DNA from: Clostridia bacterium
GTDB lineage: Bacteria; Bacillota_E; RBS10-35; JAJYVN01
NCBI GenBank assembly: GCA_027335545.1
Contig: DAHWHV010000164.1
Location: forward strand, 1 to 9,711
Reading direction: 5' to 3'
Length of the DNA: 9,711 nucleotides
In this document: positions 4,722-9,711 of the stretch, in pieces
Layout of the letters: each line of letters starts with the position of its first letter
How positions within the stretch are numbered: the stretch's first letter is position 1
Position numbers and translations under genes: made by a program
The notes under the pieces: model-generated
The model's database searches: none
Told to the model about the DNA's origin: nothing
Seen by the model: only the letters and a program-made list of their open reading frames with translations

Positions 4722-5771
4722 TGCCTCGGCATCGAGACCAGTTGCGACGAGACGGCGGCGGCCGTCGTCGCCGCGGACGGTACGGTGCGCAGCAACGTGG
4801 TCGCCAGTCAGGCGGCGCTCCATGCGCGCTACGGGGGCGTCGTGCCGGAACTGGCGGCGCGGCGCCACCTCGAAGGACTCCTGCCCACCGTGGATCTGGC
4901 GCTGGCCGGCGCGGGCGTCTCCTGGGCGGACCTGGGCCTGGTGGCGGTGACGCGTGGTCCAGGCCTTCCGGCGGCCCTGCTGGTGGGCTTGGCCGCCGGC
5001 AAGGCGCTGGCCTTCGCCCGCGGGCTGCCGCTGGTGGGGGTCAACCACCTCGCGGCGCACCTGCATGCCCACGCCCTGGACGTGCAGGCCGCAGCGGGCC
5101 CGGACGGCCTGCCCCGCCCGACCGTGGGGCTGCTGGTCTCCGGCTCGCACACCGACCTCTGCCTGCTCCCGGCCGGTGGCGGCGTGCGCCTGCTGGGGAC
5201 CACCCTCGACGACGCGGCCGGTGAGGCCTTCGACAAGGTGGCTCGCCTGCTGGGCCTGGGGTACCCAGGCGGGCCGGCGTTGGATGCCCTGGCCCGGGCC
5301 GGCGACCCGGTGGCCGTCGCCTTCCCGCGGACGACGGGGCCGCTGGGGGGCGCGCGTCCGGCGGGCCCGCACCTGGTGGGGGGGGCCTACGCCTTCAGCT
5401 TCAGCGGACTGAAGACGGCCGTGGCCGTCCACCTGCAGGGCGGCGCCCCGGCCGGCCGGGCGGACGTCGCCGCCTCGTTCCAGGCCGCTGTCGTCGAGGT
5501 CCTGGTGGCCAAAACCCTGGCTGCGGCCCGCGCCCAAGGGGTGCGCACGATCCTGGTCGCGGGGGGGGTTGCCGCCAATTCCGCCTTGCGGGCCGGGCTC
5601 ACGGCGGCGGCGGGGGCGCGGGGGCTGGAGGTGCGCTTCCCGCCGCCGCGGTACTGCACCGACAACGCGGCGATGGTCGCGGCCGCCGGTTGGGCTGAGT
5701 GGCGCCGGGGGCGGCGGGACGGCTGGGGCCTGGACGCCGACCCCAACCTCCCTTTGGAGTTGGGGGGCTGA
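4656..5771 (+). CDS. tsaD: tRNA N6-adenosine threonylcarbamoyltransferase TsaD
   Basis: TsaD is the catalytic subunit that moves the threonylcarbamoyl group onto A37 of tRNA, with TsaB and TsaE. The 371-residue product has L-G-I-E-T-S-C-D-E-T (24-33), G-V-V-P-E-L-A-A-R-x-H (61-71), the metal-binding His pair in N-H-L-A-A-H (131 and 135; commonly HLEGH), S-G-S-H-T (162-166; usually SGGHT), G-E-A-F-D-K-V-A-R-L-L-G-L-G-Y-P-G-G-P (189-207), F-S-F-S-G-L-K-T-A-V (247-256) and C-T-D-N-A-A-M with the metal ligand Asp336. All key residues are present. Homologues begin one to three residues before L-G-I-E-T-S; here about 20 extra residues precede it. The ATG at 4656 is the only ATG, GTG or TTG available upstream of the domain in that stretch and has AGGAAG five bases before it. 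It lies inside the IS remnant, so residues 1 to about 17 are encoded by the IS right end. The stop codon lies in the first unit of an 18-bp repeat. Confidence 0.94.
   Translation: MSDHRESPGFSRGEGVKDAPGLCLGIETSCDETAAAVVAADGTVRSNVVASQAALHARYGGVVPELAARRHLEGLLPTVDLALAGAGVSWADLGLVAVTRGPGLPAALLVGLAAGKALAFARGLPLVGVNHLAAHLHAHALDVQAAAGPDGLPRPTVGLLVSGSHTDLCLLPAGGGVRLLGTTLDDAAGEAFDKVARLLGLGYPGGPALDALARAGDPVAVAFPRTTGPLGGARPAGPHLVGGAYAFSFSGLKTAVAVHLQGGAPAGRADVAASFQAAVVEVLVAKTLAAARAQGVRTILVAGGVAANSALRAGLTAAAGARGLEVRFPPPRYCTDNAAMVAAAGWAEWRRGRRDGWGLDADPNLPLELGG
4674..4705 (+). other. IS200/IS605 right-end hairpin and terminus
   Basis: TCCCCC-GGC, loop TTTA, GCC-G-T-GGGGA forms a stem with one bulged T (4674-4682 with 4687-4696), followed by GAGGGGGTCAA-type sequence ending at 4705. 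This is the well-known right-end signature of IS1341/IS605-type elements, read here as codons 7-16 of tsaD. Confidence 0.85.
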
Positions 5772-5880
5772 GTGGAGTTGGGTCTCTGGGTGGAGTCGGG
5801 TCTCTGGGTGGAGCCGGGTCTCTGAGTGGAGCCGGGTCTCTGAGTGGAGCCGGGTCCCGGAGTCGAGCCGGGTCGGAGCC
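5755..5880. repeat. Tandem repeat, 18-bp unit, about 6-7 copies
   Basis: The unit TGGAGCCGGGTCTCTGAG recurs every 18 bp from 5755. Copies start at 5755, 5773, 5791, 5809, 5827 and 5845, with a diverged one at 5863. Copies 3 and 4 are identical; the others differ at a few positions. The first copy contains the last codons and the TGA of tsaD, so the array begins in coding sequence and runs into the spacer. Because 18 is a multiple of three, two + frames stay open through it, but nothing suggests these are translated. Confidence 0.92.
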
Positions 5881-6028
5881 GGAGCCGGGGCCGGGAGGCC
5901 TGGCGGCGCCCCCCGGCCTTGGGCAGGCTATCCGGAACAGGAGCCGGGCCGGCGGATGGGGAAGGTTCGCCCTTGGGTATCGAGGGGGCGCCGCGCCCCG
6001 GCCCGGGGGCAGGGGAGGTTGCGTGGGA

Positions 6029-6439
6029 ATGCAGACTCAGGCGATGGACGGTCCCGCGGGCGGCACGGTGACGCTGGAGAAGATCGACCAGGTGCGCGAG
6101 CGCACGGGCGCCGGTTACGGGGAGTGCTACGAGGCCCTGCGGGTCGCCGAGGGCGATGTGGTCCGGGCGCTGATCGCCATCGAGCAGTCGCACCCGGGCC
6201 TGTCGCGGCGCCTCCAGGACAACGGTAGCGCGGCCGCCGAGCGGGTGCGCGACCTCTACCGCGAGGCGGTGCGCACCCGCATCGCGTTGCGCCAGGGGGA
6301 GCGGACGCTGCTGCAGATGCCCGCCGTCGTCGGCGTGGCGGGGTCGCTGGCGCTGCCGGGGCTGGCCGCGGCGGGGGTCATCGCCGCCCTGGCGACGCAT
6401 ACCTCCATCACGGTCGAGCGGGCGTCAACGGGCTTGTGA
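6029..6439 (+). CDS. DUF4342 family protein with UBA-like N-terminal domain
   Basis: The 136-residue product has two parts. Residues ~14-50, [23 protein letters not shown], followed by [11 protein letters not shown], form a UBA/EF-Ts-N-like three-helix domain. Residues ~80-135 hold a short beta-rich stretch, then a hydrophobic segment ([25 protein letters not shown]) ending in T-S-I-T-V-E-R. This is the usual DUF4342 layout; members are widespread in Bacillota and their function is unknown. The hydrophobic part could be a membrane hairpin or a buried core. Start choice: ATG 6029, with GGGGAGG ten bases upstream; GTG 6023 (four-base spacing) and ATG 6044 are alternatives. Its TGA overlaps a GTG in the glyQ frame (GTGA), suggesting one transcript with the synthetase genes. 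Confidence 0.85.
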   Translation: MQTQAMDGPAGGTVTLEKIDQVRERTGAGYGECYEALRVAEGDVVRALIAIEQSHPGLSRRLQDNGSAAAERVRDLYREAVRTRIALRQGERTLLQMPAVVGVAGSLALPGLAAAGVIAALATHTSITVERASTGL

Positions 6440-7395
6440 GGCGGCCGTCCCGTTCTCGTTCCCGCGAAAGAGGTGGCACCCTGGACTTTCAAGAGGTCAT
6501 CCTGCGCCTGCACCGCTTCTGGGCGGACCGCGGGTGCCTGTTGGCGCAACCCTATGACGTGGAGAAGGGGGCCGGGACGATGAATCCCGCCACCTTCTTC
6601 CGCTGCCTCGGCCCGGAGCCGTGGCGCGTCGCCTACGTGGAGCCTTCGCGGCGCCCGGCGGACGGGCGCTACGGGGACAACCCGAACCGCCTCTACCAGC
6701 ACTGGCAGTACCAGGTGATGCTCAAGCCGTCCCCGGCCGACGTCCTGGACGTCTACCTCGACTCCCTGCAGGCCATCGGCATCCAGCGCCAGGACCACGA
6801 CATCCGCTTCGTGGAGGACAACTGGGAGTGGCCGACCGGCGGCGCCTGGGGCCTGGGTTGGGAGGTGTGGTGCGACGGCATGGAGATCACCCAGTTCACA
6901 TACTTCCAGCAGGTGGGCGGTCAGGAGGTGCGGCCGGTCGCCGCGGAGATCACCTATGGTCTGGAGCGGTTGGCCAGCTACATCCAGGGCACGCCGGACG
7001 TCTACAGCATCCGCTTCGCCGCCGGCGTGACCTACGGCGACATCTTTCGGAAGGCCGAGTTCGAGCACAGCCGCTTCGCCTTCGAACTCTCCGACCCGAC
7101 CCTGCTGCGGCGGCACTTCGACGACTACGAGGGGGAGGCCCGCCGCCTGCTGGCGGCCGACCTCTGCCTGCCGGCCTACGACTACGTGCTGAAGTGCTCC
7201 CACACCTTCAACCTGCTGGACGCCCGCGGGGCGATCGCCCCCGCGCAGCGCGCCGCCTACATCGGCCGCATGCAGGTCCTGACGCGCCAGGCCGCGACGA
7301 TCTATGCCCGGCAGCGCGAGGGGATGGGTTTCCCCCTCCTGGCGGCGGGGTCCCGGGCCGCCATGGTCGCGACGGGGGAGGGCGCGCATGGCTGA
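6436..7395 (+). CDS. glyQ: Glycine-tRNA ligase, alpha subunit
   Basis: GlyQ is the class II catalytic subunit of the alpha2-beta2 glycyl-tRNA synthetase; it forms glycyl-adenylate and charges tRNA-Gly together with GlyS. Family hallmarks in order are [38 protein letters not shown], and E-I-T-Y-G-L-E-R-L. From GTG 6436 the product is 319 aa, with an Arg/Ser-rich first 15 residues not found in homologues. The family normally begins at about residue 16. A CTG at 6481 sits exactly there, five bases after an AAAGAGGTG Shine-Dalgarno (6467-6475), giving 304 aa. No ATG, GTG or TTG lies between. Identity is certain; the start is not. I see no T-box upstream. Confidence 0.96.
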   Translation: MRRPSRSRSRERGGTLDFQEVILRLHRFWADRGCLLAQPYDVEKGAGTMNPATFFRCLGPEPWRVAYVEPSRRPADGRYGDNPNRLYQHWQYQVMLKPSPADVLDVYLDSLQAIGIQRQDHDIRFVEDNWEWPTGGAWGLGWEVWCDGMEITQFTYFQQVGGQEVRPVAAEITYGLERLASYIQGTPDVYSIRFAAGVTYGDIFRKAEFEHSRFAFELSDPTLLRRHFDDYEGEARRLLAADLCLPAYDYVLKCSHTFNLLDARGAIAPAQRAAYIGRMQVLTRQAATIYARQREGMGFPLLAAGSRAAMVATGEGAHG

Positions 7396-9568
7396 GGAGC
7401 GGCGCACGGTGGGCGGAGGGGCGGGGGGCCGCGAGCCGCGCCCGGGGGACCCGCCCGTGGGGGGGGACCCCACGGAGTCCCCGCTGGAGTTCCTGCTGGA
7501 GATCGGGGCCGAGGAGCTGCCGGCCCGCTTCTGTCCCCTGGCCCTGGAGCAGTTGCGGGCCAAGGGCGAGGCCCTGCTGGCGGCGGCACGCCTCCCCTTC
7601 GCCGCCGCGCGCACCTGCGGGAGCCCACGCCGCCTGGCCTGGCTCGTCTCCGGCCTGCCCGCCCGCCAGGCGGACACCGAGTCCGTCGCGCGGGGCCCGG
7701 CCCGCGCCGCCGCCTTCGACCCGGCCGGGGAGCCCACCGCCGCGGCCCTCGGCTTCGCGCGCTCCCAGGGCGTGTCGGTCGCCGACCTGCGGATCGAGCC
7801 CGTCGGGGGCCGGGAGTACGTCTTCGCCCGCCGCGTCGTGCCGGGCCTGCCGACCGCCGAGGCCCTGGCACGCGACCTCCCCGGGCTGATCGCCGGCCTG
7901 GAGTTCCCGCGCAGCATGCGCTGGGGCACGGGTGATCTCCGCTTCGCCCGCCCGGTGCGCTGGCTGGTGGCCCTGCTGGGGGCCGAGGTCGTGCCCTTCA
8001 CGCTCGAGGGCCTGGAGTCGGGGCGGACGACCCACGGGCACCGGACGCTCCACCCTGGGCCCCACGCCCTGCCCCACGCGACGGGTTACCCGGAGGCGCT
8101 GCGCGCCCTGGGGGTGGAGGTGGACGTGCCGCTCCGCCGCCAGGCCATCTGGTCGGGGGTGCTCGCCGCCGTGGAGGCGATCGGGGGCACGCCCCGGCCC
8201 AACGAGGACCTCCTCGAGGAGGTCACGCACATCAACGAGTGGCCGACGGCCTTCGTCGGCAGCTTCGATGCCGCCGCGCTGGAGGTGCCCGAGGCCGTCC
8301 TGGTGACGGTCATGCGCACGCACCAGCGCTACTTCCCCGTGGAGGGCCCCGACGGCCGGTTGCTGCCCTACTTCGCCGGGGTGCGCAACGGCGGCACGCG
8401 GAACCTCCCCGGCGTCGCCAAGGGGAACGAGAAGGTCCTGGCGGCCCGCTTCGCCGATGCCCGCTTCTTCTATGCGGAGGACCGCGCGGCGACCCTGGCC
8501 TCCCGGCTGCCGCGGCTGGGGTCGGTGGCGTTCGCCGAGGGGCTGGGCACGCTGGCGGAAAAGACGGACCGCCTGGTGGCCCTCGCCGGCGCCCTGGCCC
8601 GCCGGGTCGGCGTGGATGCCGAGGCGACGGTCGCCGCGGCGCAGCTGTGCAAGGCGGACCGGGTCACCCACCTCGTCTATGAGTTCCCCGAACTCGAAGG
8701 CACGATGGGGGCGCACTACGCCGCGGCCGACGGGGAGGCGGCGGCGGTCGCGCAGGCCATCGGCGAGCACGTCTTGCCGCGCGCGGCCGGCGGCGACCTG
8801 CCGCGTTCGCCGGCCGGGCTCCTGCTGGCGCTCGCCGACCGCCTGGACACCCTGGCGGGGCACTTTCTGCTCGGCCGGCAACCCACCGGCAGCACCGACC
8901 CGCTGGGATTGCGTCGGGCGGGGGCGGCCGTGGTCCGCCTCCTGGAGGAGGCGGGCTGGGACCTCGGCTTCACCGAGGCGGTGGAGGCGGCGGAGGCCGG
9001 CTATGCCGACCGGGGCGGCGAGCCCTCCGGGCTGGTCGGCTTCCTGGTGGGCAGGCTGCGCGTGCGTCTGGAGGAGGCGGGGTTTCGCCACGACATCGTC
9101 CTGGCGGTCCTGGCGGCGGGGGCCGAGCGGGTCCCCGACGCGTTCCGGCGCTGCCGCGCCCTCACCGCGGCAGAGGCCGGGGACGGTTGGGAGGACACGC
9201 TGACGGCCTTCAAGCGGGCGGCCAACCTGGCGCGCCAGGGGGGGGAGCCGGCGGGTGCGCCCGACCCGGCGGCCCTCGGGCATCCGACCGGGCGGGCGTT
9301 GTGGCAGGCCCTGGGCGCGGCCCGGCGCGCGGCCGAGCGGGCGAGCGCCGCCGGGGATCACGCGGGGGTCCTCGCCGCCACGGCGGGGTTGCGCCGGCCC
9401 GTCGACGACTTCCTGACGGCGGTCTTGGTGATGGACCCCGATCCCGTCGTGCGCGGGAACCGGTTGGCGCTGCTGGCGGCCGTGGCCGCCCTGCCCGGGT
9501 CGGTGGCGGACCTGCGCCTGGTCCGCGGGGCGGAGCGCACCGGCGCGGACGCGGCCCACCCGGCCTGA
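7388..9568 (+). CDS. glyS: Glycine-tRNA ligase, beta subunit
   Basis: GlyS supplies tRNA-Gly recognition and is required for activity of the alpha2-beta2 enzyme. The 726-residue product is slightly longer than usual (~690) because of a Gly/Pro-rich lead of about 32 residues before [16 protein letters not shown]. Further family segments are P-R-S-M-R-W-G with [13 protein letters not shown], the [12 protein letters not shown] block followed by [20 protein letters not shown] with the following [17 protein letters not shown], and a C-terminal DALR-type anticodon-binding region (R-A-A-N-L-A-R). ATG 7388 overlaps the end of glyQ by 8 bp and has GGGGGAGGG five bases upstream. GTG 7457 is a possible shorter start. 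No frameshift or missing block was seen. Confidence 0.96.
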   Translation: MAEERRTVGGGAGGREPRPGDPPVGGDPTESPLEFLLEIGAEELPARFCPLALEQLRAKGEALLAAARLPFAAARTCGSPRRLAWLVSGLPARQADTESVARGPARAAAFDPAGEPTAAALGFARSQGVSVADLRIEPVGGREYVFARRVVPGLPTAEALARDLPGLIAGLEFPRSMRWGTGDLRFARPVRWLVALLGAEVVPFTLEGLESGRTTHGHRTLHPGPHALPHATGYPEALRALGVEVDVPLRRQAIWSGVLAAVEAIGGTPRPNEDLLEEVTHINEWPTAFVGSFDAAALEVPEAVLVTVMRTHQRYFPVEGPDGRLLPYFAGVRNGGTRNLPGVAKGNEKVLAARFADARFFYAEDRAATLASRLPRLGSVAFAEGLGTLAEKTDRLVALAGALARRVGVDAEATVAAAQLCKADRVTHLVYEFPELEGTMGAHYAAADGEAAAVAQAIGEHVLPRAAGGDLPRSPAGLLLALADRLDTLAGHFLLGRQPTGSTDPLGLRRAGAAVVRLLEEAGWDLGFTEAVEAAEAGYADRGGEPSGLVGFLVGRLRVRLEEAGFRHDIVLAVLAAGAERVPDAFRRCRALTAAEAGDGWEDTLTAFKRAANLARQGGEPAGAPDPAALGHPTGRALWQALGAARRAAERASAAGDHAGVLAATAGLRRPVDDFLTAVLVMDPDPVVRGNRLALLAAVAALPGSVADLRLVRGAERTGADAAHPA

Positions 9569-9656
9569 ACCCGCGGCCGGACCGCCGGCACCGCGGGCGC
9601 GGCAGGCCGGGCGCGACGGACGACCCCCAAAGCCGCGGTGGTCCGGCGTATGGAGT

Positions 9657-9699
9657 GGGGGCGGCCGGGGGGGGGGCGGGGCCCCGGCCGGCCGCCCCC
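9657..9699. repeat. GC-only inverted repeat after glyS
   Basis: GGGGGCGGCCGG (9657-9668) pairs perfectly with CCGGCCGCCCCC (9688-9699) around a loop that itself contains GGGGCCCC. A second inverted repeat pairs 9576-9583 (GCCGGACC) with 9640-9647. They may belong to the glyS 3' end. No T-run is seen before the window stops at 9711, so terminator function cannot be judged. Confidence 0.5.
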
Positions 9700-9711
9700 C
9701 CCGGCGCGGGG

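Noticed and set aside
1634..5537. Long open frames on the - strand opposite the tsaE-tsaD genes
   Set aside because: They are Arg/Pro/Gly/Ala low-complexity shadows caused by high third-position GC; none shows family motifs, while the + strand genes do.
5772..6028. N-terminal extension of the DUF4342 protein through the 18-bp repeat (frame open from 5699)
   Set aside because: The upstream frame overlaps tsaD and consists of repeat-derived Gly/Ser; the GGGGAGG and family length place the start near 6029.
6200..6481. T-box leader before glyQ
   Set aside because: This is DUF4342 coding sequence and lacks the T-box core and terminator; neither occurs before the DUF4342 gene either.
7208..9559. 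783-codon - strand open frame opposite glyS
   Set aside because: It is the antisense of a clearly coding glyS; its composition is repetitive Arg/Gly/Gln and no domain is recognisable.
9650..9711. ATG-started open frame running off the window end
   Set aside because: No ribosome-binding site, and the translation is Gly/Pro/Arg low complexity across an inverted repeat.

Overview
The window is very GC-rich and almost entirely bacterial. Most of it is a housekeeping block on the + strand: tsaE-tsaB-rimI-tsaD (the tRNA t6A37 modification genes plus an N-acetyltransferase), then a DUF4342 gene, then glyQ-glyS (the two-subunit glycyl-tRNA synthetase). The two-subunit synthetase argues against Actinobacteria, which normally carry the single-chain enzyme. 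The extreme GC content, the gene set and the DUF4342 protein suggest a deep-branching, high-GC Bacillota-like lineage of the Thermaerobacter/Sulfobacillus/Limnochordia kind. That placement is inference from gene content only.

Layout. Positions 1-1245 hold the 3' part of a sugar-type ABC transporter substrate-binding protein, followed by hairpins. A small unknown gene (70 aa) lies on the - strand at 1473-1685. Next come a 12-bp tandem repeat (1811-1895), an extended -10 promoter (1891-1920) and a leader rich in strong stem-loops (1959-2166) that runs into tsaE. tsaE and tsaB overlap by 4 nt. rimI follows after about 100 bp, with its own promoter-like sequence. Between rimI and tsaD lies the remnant of an IS200/IS605-family (IS1341-type) element: a C-terminal stub of tnpB and the element's right-end hairpin. 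tsaD ends inside an 18-bp tandem repeat. After a 257-bp spacer come the DUF4342 gene, glyQ and glyS, each overlapping the next by a few bases. The window closes on a very GC-rich inverted repeat.

How it works together. TsaE, TsaB and TsaD form the bacterial threonylcarbamoyl-transfer complex; the partner that makes threonylcarbamoyl-AMP (TsaC/YwlC) is not in the window. RimI is the usual genomic companion of these genes. GlyQ and GlyS together charge tRNA-Gly. The ABC transporter protein is unrelated to them.

The most notable observation is at tsaD. The only usable start codon and its Shine-Dalgarno lie inside the IS remnant. The IS right-end hairpin is therefore translated as part of an N-terminal extension of an otherwise intact, essential-type enzyme. 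Other unusual points are the structured leader in front of tsaE, a glyQ gene whose best ribosome-binding site points to a CTG codon, and three separate tandem-repeat arrays in the gaps. I found no CRISPR array, rRNA, tRNA or evident new defence system.
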